From the NCBI GenBank assembly GCA_024696005.1, contig JAILHF010000019.1:17722-81721 (forward strand): 64,000 bases of DNA, in the 5' to 3' direction. Under the pieces are notes generated by a model that did not search any database, was not told where the DNA came from, and saw only the letters and a list, made by a program, of their open reading frames with translations. Shown piece after piece: positions 16,722 to 27,757 of this stretch. Position 1 is the first letter of the stretch, and every line of letters begins with the position of its first letter. Source of the stretch: Lachnospiraceae bacterium (lineage in GTDB: Bacteria > Bacillota > Clostridia > Lachnospirales > Lachnospiraceae). The position numbers and the translations under genes are program-made.

Positions 16722-18293
16722 TTATTCCAGGCCGGGCGGCTCTTCGCTGTTCTTGATCACCGCATAGCCGTTTATCATTGCGACCGATCCTTTTTCGGGC
16801 CATACCGGCATGAGGCGGTATTCCTCCGAGTTCACAACAGCCAGATATTCGTCCTGGCTGATCCAGCGTGCGTCAAAGCCCATGTATTCCCGGAAGAAAT
16901 GATAGCGCCCCTGCGTCATGCCATAGGGGTTCTCCCAGAAGATCGGCCCAGCCCCCATCTTTGCATAACGGAAGAGCATCGCGTAGATCCCGCGCAGGTC
17001 CGAATAGTCGATGGCTCCGCCCAGCACGACCGGCGTTTCGCGGTAATGATAATCATCGAGCTCGTATACCTGCCCGATCATCAGTGTCGCCTGCTGCAGG
17101 CAGTGGTCATAGATCAGGCCGTTCAGGATCCAGGTCGCGTTCGCCGAAAGCGTCCAGGTGCAGATCAGCACAAAGAGCGCTCCGCTTCCGCCGAAACCGA
17201 GCGCCTTCCCGAAGGGGCGAAACGACAGCTTCTCCGAGCAGTATTCACTCAGCACGAAGAAGAGCGGGAAGATCAGCGCGTAATGGTATTGCATCACCGC
17301 GTAGATCCCGTTGGTCGGGAACAGGACAACGCACACATTCATCGCGAGCGGAAGCAGAAGAAAGGCCGGCACGAACAGCACGGGGCGGATCAAGTCCTGC
17401 AGAGGACGCTTCTTCGTTTCCTTCAGACCGGCGATCAATACCCACAGGCAGCCCCCCGCAGCGATCAGGATCAGTGCGAAAAAGAGCAGATACAGTTTTC
17501 TGCGGAAGAGCACATCGGCATCCCAGAACGGGGTAAAGAACCAGACATAGGAATACTTCAGGCTGAAGGAAAGATTTTCGAATATGGCCGCCACGGAAAA
17601 CGACTCCACACGGTCGGCCGCCCCCAGCTTGTAGATGCGGAGCATGACCTCCATCACCGCGAAATTCAGGACGCAGGCGATAGCCGCGGCCCCTACCGCA
17701 GCTCCCAGGTCGCTCAGGGCTTTTTTCAGCTCCTTTTCCCGCAGCAGATCACTAAGAAAGAAGAGCAGCCCCATGGCCGCAAGCGCCCCGATGTAGGCCT
17801 GGAAGGAACCCAGCATCAGAAGGAAGCAGAGGACGGCGCCGAAAAACGCGGGGAGCTTACGCATGCGGAGCAGATAGTAGCCCGCCGTCACCGTAAGGAA
17901 GGAAAAGGAATAGCTCAGCGCCATATAGAGATAGCCGAACTGAACCGAGATCACCGGAAAGCTGACCAGGGCTGCGGAAAGCAGTACCTGCGCGGATCTC
18001 TTCCGGATGGGAAGCATCTCGCACAGGAGCATGGCACTCAGCGCGATCATGGCACAGTAGGCGATCACGATGATAAAGGGAATGATGGCATTCTTTCCGA
18101 AGAGCTCGTTCAGATAGCGTATCATCCAGCGGCCGCACTGCGTCGCCCAGTCGGCGTTACGGTAAAAATGCACGCCCTCGCTGGTGGCGTCGGGGCCAGC
18201 ATGGCCGTTGATCATCAGATAGAAATAGCAAAAGAAGCAGCACAGGGCTGCCGTCACGGAGATATTCCGATAGCGTGAAAAAAACTGTTTCAT
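16722..18293 (-). CDS. GtrII-like glucosyltransferase membrane protein
   Basis: The 523-residue product has 10-12 hydrophobic helices. It matches the pattern of GtrII-type bacterial glucosyltransferases: a short N-terminal helix, a loop with acidic residues and NADWATQCGRWMIRYL, then FPVISVQFGYLYMALSYSFS. Such enzymes transfer a glucosyl unit from a polyprenyl phosphate to a surface glycan outside the cell. The C-terminal 130 residues are soluble. It starts 9 bases after the solute-binding lipoprotein gene and is probably co-transcribed with it, though the two jobs are not obviously linked. Target and sugar are unknown. Confidence 0.7.
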   Translation of the reverse strand: MKQFFSRYRNISVTAALCCFFCYFYLMINGHAGPDATSEGVHFYRNADWATQCGRWMIRYLNELFGKNAIIPFIIVIAYCAMIALSAMLLCEMLPIRKRSAQVLLSAALVSFPVISVQFGYLYMALSYSFSFLTVTAGYYLLRMRKLPAFFGAVLCFLLMLGSFQAYIGALAAMGLLFFLSDLLREKELKKALSDLGAAVGAAAIACVLNFAVMEVMLRIYKLGAADRVESFSVAAIFENLSFSLKYSYVWFFTPFWDADVLFRRKLYLLFFALILIAAGGCLWVLIAGLKETKKRPLQDLIRPVLFVPAFLLLPLAMNVCVVLFPTNGIYAVMQYHYALIFPLFFVLSEYCSEKLSFRPFGKALGFGGSGALFVLICTWTLSANATWILNGLIYDHCLQQATLMIGQVYELDDYHYRETPVVLGGAIDYSDLRGIYAMLFRYAKMGAGPIFWENPYGMTQGRYHFFREYMGFDARWISQDEYLAVVNSEEYRLMPVWPEKGSVAMINGYAVIKNSEEPPGLE

Positions 18294-18302
18294 AGGATCC
18301 GT

Positions 18303-19163
18303 CTATTGCAGTTCATTGATCTTTTCGGTGATGAACTTCGCGGGAGCCGCGTCAATGATCACATAGTCCACATTTCCGTTCAGCAGATCCTGAACGGCCA
18401 GGGAGCCGTTCGAATAGCCCACCACGGTCATGGAGAAGCCTTCGTAGCCGCTTCCCGCATCGCCTTCGCAATAAAGCTGGGAAGTGGTCTCGTTCTCCAC
18501 ACCCACCTTTACCGAAGAGTCCTTGCCTTTCAGGATGGCTTCGACGGAAGCGGCGTCCATGCCGTCTTTAAATTCCTTGTTGTCGGAGCGGACCACCAGC
18601 CTCTGGGAAGCGGCATAATAAGAGTCCGAAAAGCTCACAAGCTCTTTCCGCTCTTCGGTCACGGTCAGGGCGCTCATGGCGATGTCACTCTCTCCCCCGT
18701 TCACGGAAAAAAGCACCGTTTCAAAGTCCATGTTCCGGATCACCAGCTCTTTTCCGAGATATTCGGCCAGCCCGGCAGCGATCTCCATGTCGATGCCGTA
18801 ATACTCGTCCCCCTGCACATACTCGAAGGGCGCAAACGTCGCATTGGTGGCCACGAAGAGCTGGTCCTTGCTGTCGTCCTCCGCCGCCGGCACAACGGGC
18901 TTCGGTTTCCCGTTTCCGAAATACCTTTCACAGATCGCATCGTAGGTCCCGTCGCTCTTGATCTTTGCGACATAGGCATTGACCTCGTCCAGAAGGTCGG
19001 GCTGTTTCGGATCCACCGCGAAAGCATACTCCTCCTTCGTCAGGTCCGCATCGATCACCTTTGCGGTCAGTCTGCTCGCGTTCGATCCGCTGCCCACGCA
19101 GCCCGTGAGCACGCTCACGAGGCATGCGAGTGCAAGAAACGTTTTCCAAATCCTTCTCTTCAT
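18303..19163 (-). CDS. Family 3 solute-binding lipoprotein with circularly permuted domain order
   Basis: The signal peptide ends in a lipobox (SVLTGC, Cys22), so it is a lipoprotein. Residues 36-83, from VIDADLTKEEYAFAV to GTYDAICERYFG, correspond to the C-terminal end of an amino acid-type solute-binding protein. After a proline-rich linker, residues 101-286 run from the normal N-terminus (LFVATNATFAPFEYV) to ITEKINELQ, exactly where that C-terminal piece usually follows. The parts add up to one complete fold in permuted order. It probably binds a small polar solute such as an amino acid. No permease or ATPase adjoins it; the liv system upstream belongs to a different class. carB ends 24 bases upstream. 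Confidence 0.8.
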   Translation of the reverse strand: MKRRIWKTFLALACLVSVLTGCVGSGSNASRLTAKVIDADLTKEEYAFAVDPKQPDLLDEVNAYVAKIKSDGTYDAICERYFGNGKPKPVVPAAEDDSKDQLFVATNATFAPFEYVQGDEYYGIDMEIAAGLAEYLGKELVIRNMDFETVLFSVNGGESDIAMSALTVTEERKELVSFSDSYYAASQRLVVRSDNKEFKDGMDAASVEAILKGKDSSVKVGVENETTSQLYCEGDAGSGYEGFSMTVVGYSNGSLAVQDLLNGNVDYVIIDAAPAKFITEKINELQ

Positions 19164-19187
19164 GCTTTCTCTCTCAAAGCCAAAAGC

Positions 19188-22511
<3,324 letters not shown>

Positions 22512-22527
22512 GATATTCCCCTTTCTT

Positions 22528-23238
22528 TTATCCCCCTAAATAGGCCTTCTTTATCTCTTCACTTCTGGCAAGCTCCGACGCGTCCCCACTCAGGGAGATG
22601 CGGCCGGTCTCCAGAACATATGCCCGGTTCGCCACGGAGAGCGCCATCTGGGCATTCTGTTCGACCAAAAGGATGGTTGTACCCTGTTTGTTCATGTCCT
22701 CGATGATGTTGAAGATCTGCTTGACCAGGATGGGCGCCAGTCCCATCGAGGGCTCGTCCAGCATCATGAGCCTGGGGCGGGACATCAGCGCGCGCCCCAT
22801 CGCCAGCATCTGCTGTTCCCCTCCGGAAAGGGTCCCCGCGATCTGGTGATAGCGTTCCTTCAGTCTGGGAAAGAGCGCATATACTTTTTCCAGACTGTCC
22901 GCAGCCTCCGAAGCGGGCCTGGTATAAGCGCCCATCTCCAGGTTCTCCAGCACGGTCATGTGCTGAAATACCCTGCGCCCTTCCGGACACAGAGCCATTC
23001 CGCGCGCCACGACCCTGTCTGCGGCCATGCCGTGCAGATCTTTTCCTTCAAAAAGGATCTTTCCGCTGCGGGCTTTCAAAAGTCCGCCGACGGTATTCAG
23101 CGTGGTGGATTTTCCGGCGCCGTTCGCACCGATGAGGGTAACGATCTCGCCCTCCTTCACCTCAAAAGAGATGCCCTTGATCGCATGGATGCTGCCGTAA
23201 TAGACCTGCAGATCCTGAACCTGTAACATCGTCTCCAT
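22528..23238 (-). CDS. livF: Branched-chain amino acid ABC transporter ATP-binding protein LivF
   Basis: A 236-residue ABC ATPase with Walker A GANGAGKST, signature LSGGEQQMLAMGRAL, Walker B RLMMLDEPSMGLAP and the switch histidine position replaced by VEQN, as is usual in LivF. It drives leucine, isoleucine and valine uptake together with LivG. The family-specific LQVQDLQVYYGSIHAIKGIS start is present. It begins 2 bases after livG and ends 17 bases before carB. Confidence 0.93.
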   Translation of the reverse strand: METMLQVQDLQVYYGSIHAIKGISFEVKEGEIVTLIGANGAGKSTTLNTVGGLLKARSGKILFEGKDLHGMAADRVVARGMALCPEGRRVFQHMTVLENLEMGAYTRPASEAADSLEKVYALFPRLKERYHQIAGTLSGGEQQMLAMGRALMSRPRLMMLDEPSMGLAPILVKQIFNIIEDMNKQGTTILLVEQNAQMALSVANRAYVLETGRISLSGDASELARSEEIKKAYLGG

Positions 23239-23240
23239 GC

Positions 23241-24029
23241 TCAGTCCTCCTCCTTCCTGCCGCCCAGGTAAGCTTCGATGACCTGAGGGTCGTTCTGTAT
23301 CCTGGAAGGGGTTCCTTCGGCTATGATCTTTCCGAAATTCACCACAACGATATTTTCGCAGATGCCCATGACCAGATTCATGTCATGCTCGATCAGCATG
23401 ATCGCGATCTTGAACTCATCGCGGATCTTGCGTATGTTCTTCATCAGTTCTTCGGTCTCGGAAGGGTTCATTCCGGCAGCCGGCTCGTCCAGAAGCAGCA
23501 GCTTCGGCTCCGTCGCAAGGGCGCGCACGATCTCGAGACGCCGCTGAGCGCCGTAAGGAAGACTGTCCGCACGCACATCCGCCTGGTCGGCCAGGCCGAA
23601 GATATCCAGAAGCTCCAGCGTGCGCTCGTGGGCCCGCTTCTCCTCTTTCCAGAAAGAAGGCAGGCGAAGGATCCCGCTGAACATGCCGTAACGGACATGC
23701 TCGTGAAGGCCGATCCTGACGTTCTCTTCCACGCTCAGCTTGTCAAAAAGACGGATGTTCTGGAAGGTCCGCGCGATGCCCGCGTGATTGACCTGTACCG
23801 GCGACATGTTCTTTGTGTCCTTGCCGTCCAGGAAGATCTTGCCGCGGCTCGGCTGATAGACCTTGGTAAGCAGGTTGAAGATCGTGGTCTTTCCCGCGCC
23901 GTTGGGGCCGATCAGACCCTTGATCTCGTCAGGCGCGATGCTGATGTTGAATTCGTCCACGGCAGTCAGGCCGCCGAAATCGATCCCCAGATGTGAAGTT
24001 TTGAGGACTGCGTCAGTTTCTTTGCTCAT
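23241..24029 (-). CDS. livG: Branched-chain amino acid ABC transporter ATP-binding protein LivG
   Basis: A 262-residue ABC ATPase: HLGIDFGGLTAVDEFN, Walker A GPNGAGKTT, ARTFQNIRLFDKLSVEEN, a signature LPYGAQRRLEIVRAL, Walker B LLLLDEPAAGMNP and IEHDM. The AARTFQNIRLF-type stretch and the AAGMNP loop are typical of LivG. It pairs with LivF on the cytoplasmic side of LivH and LivM. The ATG overlaps the livM stop as ATGA and has a strong GGAGG site. Confidence 0.93.
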   Translation of the reverse strand: MSKETDAVLKTSHLGIDFGGLTAVDEFNISIAPDEIKGLIGPNGAGKTTIFNLLTKVYQPSRGKIFLDGKDTKNMSPVQVNHAGIARTFQNIRLFDKLSVEENVRIGLHEHVRYGMFSGILRLPSFWKEEKRAHERTLELLDIFGLADQADVRADSLPYGAQRRLEIVRALATEPKLLLLDEPAAGMNPSETEELMKNIRKIRDEFKIAIMLIEHDMNLVMGICENIVVVNFGKIIAEGTPSRIQNDPQVIEAYLGGRKEED

Positions 24030-25084
24030 TTTGCCGCCTCCTCCTTCTTCGCTTTTTTCCCGAGGCCGTCGAAGATGCTCCGAAGCTTCGGATTATTGCT
24101 TGCGATCATCACAAGGATCAGCACGATCGCGTAGATCAGCATGCGGTAGTCCGAGAATTTGCGGAGAAGCTCCGGCAAAACGGTCAGGAGCGCCGCCGCG
24201 ATGATGGAACCCGTCATGTTTCCGATGCCGCCCAGCACCACGAACACCAGGATCAGGATCGAGGTGTTGAAGTCGAATTTCTTCGGTGCGATGGTGGAAT
24301 AATTCAGTGCATAAAGGGCACCTGCCGCGCCCGCGATGGCTGCGGAGGTCACAAATGCGATCAGCTTGTGCCTGGTCACCGGCACGCCGGAAGCCTCGGC
24401 CGCGATGCGGTTGTCGCGGATCGCCATGATCGCCAGACCCGTGCGGCTGTTCACCAGGTTCTGGATGATCACCAGTACCAGAAGCAGCAGGATCGTTCCG
24501 GCAATGAAAGTCGAGAGCTTGGTCACGCCCGTGGCCCCCATGGGCCCGTTGATCAGGACTTTACCGTCCGCTGCCATTCCCATCGAAGCCGCATCCTTGA
24601 AGGAAAGATGAAGCCCCGCCTTGTCCACGCCCACATACAGGCAGTTCATGACATTTTTGATGATCTCGCCGAAGGCCAGCGTCACGATCGCCAGATAGTC
24701 GCCGTTCAGGCGCAGCACCGGGATCCCGATGATCACGCCCGCGATCCCCGCCAGGAGCGCTCCGATCACGATCGCAAGCAAAAGCCGCAGGCCCGGGTTC
24801 GGCACGTTCTCTGCCAGGCTCATGGATACCACCACGCCCGAGAAAGCACCCACCGACATGAAGCCCGCGTGGCCGAGGCTCAGTTCCCCGGATATGCCCA
24901 CGACGAGGTTCAGGGCCAGTGCCATGATCACGTAGGAAAGGATCGGGATCAGCTGCCCCTTCAGGCTGTTGGTCAGCATCCCGAGATTTGCGAGTATCTG
25001 CACGACGATGAAAAAGAGGATCACGATCCCGTAGTTCAGGAAGGAGATCTTGGTCTGCTTTTTCAGATTCTTCAAAGCTTTCAT
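24026..25084 (-). CDS. livM: Branched-chain amino acid ABC transporter permease LivM
   Basis: A 352-residue permease with about ten helices. It has the LivM hallmarks: LNLVVGISGELSLGHAGFM near the N-terminal half, LRLNGDYLAIVTLAFGEIIK, AIRDNRIAAEASGVPVTRHK (the coupling loop to the ATPase) and ALNYSTIAPKKFDFNTSI. It forms the membrane channel with LivH. It starts 13 bases after the livH stop, and an AGGGG site precedes the ATG. The C-terminal 20 residues are lysine-rich and cytoplasmic. Confidence 0.92.
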   Translation of the reverse strand: MKALKNLKKQTKISFLNYGIVILFFIVVQILANLGMLTNSLKGQLIPILSYVIMALALNLVVGISGELSLGHAGFMSVGAFSGVVVSMSLAENVPNPGLRLLLAIVIGALLAGIAGVIIGIPVLRLNGDYLAIVTLAFGEIIKNVMNCLYVGVDKAGLHLSFKDAASMGMAADGKVLINGPMGATGVTKLSTFIAGTILLLLVLVIIQNLVNSRTGLAIMAIRDNRIAAEASGVPVTRHKLIAFVTSAAIAGAAGALYALNYSTIAPKKFDFNTSILILVFVVLGGIGNMTGSIIAAALLTVLPELLRKFSDYRMLIYAIVLILVMIASNNPKLRSIFDGLGKKAKKEEAAK

Positions 25085-25097
25085 TTTCCCCTCCCCC

Positions 25098-25970
25098 TTA
25101 TACCTTTTCTCTGACCTTGCGGCCCAGAAGACCGGTCGGTTTCACAAGCAGCACGATGATCAGCACCGCGAAAACGATGGCATCGGAAAGCTGGGTGGAG
25201 ATGTAGGCTTTGCCGAAGATCTCGATCACACCCAGAAGCACGCCGCCCAGCATAGCTCCCGGAATAGAGCCGATCCCGCCGAAGACGGCCGCGGTAAAGG
25301 CCTTGATGCCGGGCATGGCGCCGGTAGTAGGCATCAGCGTGGGATAAGCGGTACAAAGCAGCACGCCTGCGATGGCCGCCAGACCCGAGCCGATAGCAAA
25401 GGTCATGGAGATGGTCCGGTTCACGTTGATCCCCATCAGCGTAGCCGCGCCCTTATCCTCGGATACGGCACGCATGGCCTTGCCCATTTTTGTTTTCGAA
25501 GTAAAGAAGGTGAGTGCCAGCATGATCACGATATTGGCCAGCACGGTGATCAGCGTCACGGGCGCCACCTGGGTGCTGCCCAGCTGCAATGCGGGCAGAT
25601 CCGCGAAAATATTGGGAAATACTTTTGTGTTGGACGTCCAGATGAGCAGTGCCGCATTCTGCAGGAAATAAGATACGCCGATCGCGGTGATCAGGACCGC
25701 GAGACTTGTGGCATTACGAAGAGGCTTATACGCCAGGCCCTCGATGATGATGCCCAGCACCGTACAGACCGCCACCGAAGCGAGTACCGCAAGGATGGGC
25801 GGCCAGCCCAGACCGGTGATGGCACAGAAGGCAACATACGCGCCTACCATGATCACATCGCCATGGGCAAAATTAAGCATTTTCGCAATGCCATAGACCA
25901 TGGTATAACCCAAAGCTATGATGGCATATACACTTCCCAGGCTTATCCCGTTTATCAGATTAGCAAGCAT
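25098..25970 (-). CDS. livH: Branched-chain amino acid ABC transporter permease LivH
   Basis: A 290-residue permease with eight or so helices. It starts MLANLINGISLGSVYAIIAL and continues LGYTMVYGIAKMLNFAHGDV, the defining LivH start; AVSEDKGAATLMGINVNRTI forms the loop that contacts the ATPase, and KAFTAAVFGGIGSIPGAMLG follows. It partners LivM in the inner membrane. A strong hairpin lies in the 64-base gap after livJ, so the permease genes are probably made at a lower level than the binding protein. Confidence 0.93.
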   Translation of the reverse strand: MLANLINGISLGSVYAIIALGYTMVYGIAKMLNFAHGDVIMVGAYVAFCAITGLGWPPILAVLASVAVCTVLGIIIEGLAYKPLRNATSLAVLITAIGVSYFLQNAALLIWTSNTKVFPNIFADLPALQLGSTQVAPVTLITVLANIVIMLALTFFTSKTKMGKAMRAVSEDKGAATLMGINVNRTISMTFAIGSGLAAIAGVLLCTAYPTLMPTTGAMPGIKAFTAAVFGGIGSIPGAMLGGVLLGVIEIFGKAYISTQLSDAIVFAVLIIVLLVKPTGLLGRKVREKV

Positions 25971-25994
25971 AGATCATACCCCGCAACTTTACAT

Positions 25995-26022
25995 ACGGGC
26001 TGTACCTTTCGGTACAGCCCGT
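25995..26022 (-). other. Stable hairpin between livJ and livH
   Basis: ACGGGCTGTACC pairs perfectly with GGTACAGCCCGT across a 4-base loop. No T run follows on the minus strand, so it is more likely an mRNA-stabilising or processing stem that lowers downstream expression than a terminator. Confidence 0.65.
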
Positions 26023-26034
26023 TCAAAACACTTC

Positions 26035-27345
26035 TTACAGTCCCACGTATACGCCGTTCTGGATCACTACGGCCTTGGGATCCTTGTTTACTTCACCGTT
26101 TGCGGTCCATACCATTCCGGAACCGGTCACACCGTCATAGGAGAAGTTCGGATTGGTGAACACGGAGATCAGGATCGTGCAGATCTCTTCAGCGCTCTTG
26201 CCGGTCACATCCAGGTCACCGTTCTTGTCCGCATAGAACTGCAGCGCACGGTAGATCGCGTAAGGGCAGTCATAACCATCTGCAGCGAACTGGTTGGGCG
26301 TCTCGCCGTAACCGCTCTCGTACTTGCCAACGAAGCTCTTGGTCAGATCATCGGTAGCATCTGCGGAGAACGGAGTAAGCAGGATAACACCCTCTGCAAG
26401 GGAAGCATCAAAGCCTTCCATGGTCAGGATACCGTCCATGCCGTCCACACCGAAGAACTTAGGTGCATACCCCATGGAAGATGCCTGCTGCAGGATCAGG
26501 GATGCGGGCTGATAATAGATGGGCAGGAACACCAGATCAGCGCCTGCGCTCTGCGCATCACCCAGCTGCACGGAGAAATCGTTCGCGGTATCATCGGTAA
26601 AGGTCGTGGTGGAAACCACTTCCAGTCCCAGCTCACCGGCCTTCGCGTTGAAGGTCTGGTAAATGCCGGTGGAATAAGCATCCGCATTGTTATAGATGAT
26701 CGCTACCTTGGTAGCCATGTTGTTATCCTTGATATACTTCGCGGAAGCGGAACCCTGGTTGGGGTCGGCGAAGCACACCTGGAATACGTTGTCCTTGCCG
26801 TTTACAACATCCGGAGAAGATGCGGACGGCGTGAGCATAAAGATACGGTCGTTGTTTGCCTCCGCACTTACGGCAACGCAGGGGGTGGTGGTCACGGTAC
26901 CTGCGATGACCTGTACGTTCCAGTCCTTCAGGTTGTTGTAAGCGTTCACGGACTTCTCCGCATCGTGCTCGTCATCCTGGGGATTGTACTGGATCTGGAA
27001 ATCAGAGCTGATGGCGTTGATCTCGTCAACTGCGATCTGCTCACCGTTCTTTACGGCATTTCCGTAGATTGCTGCAGCACCGGTCAGAGGTCCGATCATG
27101 CCCAGGTTCAGGGTACCGGTAAGCTTGCCGCCTACGCTCTCCTGCTCGGGAACACTCTCTTCAACCCCCTCCTTGGTCTCACCGCCTGCATTGCTGCCTG
27201 CGTCAGAGCCTGCGCTCTCGCCGCCGTCGGTCGTGCCGCTCGTGCCTGCATCAGAGCCGCCGGTGGAAGCCGCATCGGTGCAGCCTCCCAGCATGGACAC
27301 GCCAAGTACAGCCGACATTACCATTGCCAACACTTTCTTTTTCAT
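26035..27345 (-). CDS. livJ: Branched-chain amino acid-binding lipoprotein (LivJ/LivK-like)
   Basis: The 436-residue product starts MKKKVLAMVMSAVLGVSMLG with a lipobox ending in Cys. A 60-residue Gly/Ser/Asp/Glu-rich linker precedes the periplasmic-binding-protein type 1 domain: LNLGMIGPLTGAAAIYGNAV, QIQYNPQDDEHDAEKSVNAY, TPSASSPDVV, KVAIIYNNADAYSTGIYQTF and FAADGYDCPYAIYRAL. It captures branched-chain amino acids at the cell surface for LivHMGF. The ATG follows GGGAGGAAA by 6 bases; longer frames lack a site. It is the first gene of the operon and has a promoter and an attenuator-like hairpin upstream. Confidence 0.93.
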   Translation of the reverse strand: MKKKVLAMVMSAVLGVSMLGGCTDAASTGGSDAGTSGTTDGGESAGSDAGSNAGGETKEGVEESVPEQESVGGKLTGTLNLGMIGPLTGAAAIYGNAVKNGEQIAVDEINAISSDFQIQYNPQDDEHDAEKSVNAYNNLKDWNVQVIAGTVTTTPCVAVSAEANNDRIFMLTPSASSPDVVNGKDNVFQVCFADPNQGSASAKYIKDNNMATKVAIIYNNADAYSTGIYQTFNAKAGELGLEVVSTTTFTDDTANDFSVQLGDAQSAGADLVFLPIYYQPASLILQQASSMGYAPKFFGVDGMDGILTMEGFDASLAEGVILLTPFSADATDDLTKSFVGKYESGYGETPNQFAADGYDCPYAIYRALQFYADKNGDLDVTGKSAEEICTILISVFTNPNFSYDGVTGSGMVWTANGEVNKDPKAVVIQNGVYVGL

Positions 27346-27388
27346 AATATTTTCCTCCCTTTCTTTTTCCTCCCGATCACAGGCTATG

Positions 27389-27437
27389 AAAAAAGGGAAC
27401 AGGGATCCGCCCGCGAATCTCTGAACCCCCTTGTTCC
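27389..27437 (-). terminator. Attenuator-like terminator in the liv leader
   Basis: In the untranslated leader of livJ, GGAACA(A)GGG pairs with CCCTGTTCC and is followed by TTTTTT. A full terminator between promoter and first gene suggests conditional read-through. A short frame beginning ATGGAACAAGGG overlaps it but is not rich in Leu, Ile or Val codons. Confidence 0.55.
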
Positions 27438-27457
27438 ATCTCCCCGTAATCCTAACG

Positions 27458-27486
27458 ATTTTATCACGCCAATTAATAAAATACAA
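27458..27486 (-). promoter_or_regulatory. Predicted promoter of the liv operon
   Basis: TTGTAT and TAAAAT on the minus strand, 17 bases apart. It lies about 110 bases before livJ and just beside repeat unit A. Confidence 0.55.
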
Positions 27487-27507
27487 GCGTTTCTTGATCT
27501 TTTGTTA

Positions 27508-27662
27508 CGTTCGCAAGACGTCTTTTCTGGATGAGGGTCGTGATGGGTTCGGAGCAGAAGCACATAAGTCCGGGCACCTCCGCGACGTGCCCGGCCCTTA
27601 TGTCTTCTGCTCTGCCTGCCAGGTTCTCTGCCATCCAGCAAAGCCGCAAGCTCACTACACTG
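27508..27662. repeat. Palindromic repeat unit, copy A
   Basis: A 155-base unit whose centre is a long imperfect inverted repeat, 27553-27577 against 27587-27611 (AGCAGAAG...CCGGGCAC arms). The same unit occurs inverted at 43526-43837 with a 166-base segment inserted at the tip of the palindrome. Flanks shared by both copies run from CGTTCGCA to CACTACACTG. It contains no convincing gene. Confidence 0.8.
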
Positions 27663-27706
27663 CCGGTGGTTGGTGTGGACAGTCACGAAGATGTTCGCTT
27701 GGGGGC

Positions 27707-27735
27707 AAAAAATCACCCCGGGAAAACCCGGGGTG
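27707..27735 (-). terminator. Intrinsic terminator of the large repeat protein gene
   Basis: CACCCCGGG pairs perfectly with CCCGGGGTG across a TTTT loop and is followed by ATTTTTTG on the minus strand, 22 bases after the stop codon. Confidence 0.9.
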
Positions 27736-27757
27736 ACAGACATCGTTTCCGATGAAC

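Noticed and set aside
27473..27743. Short frames inside repeat copy A
   Set aside because: They run through the palindrome, have no ribosome site, and are not conserved in frame in copy B.
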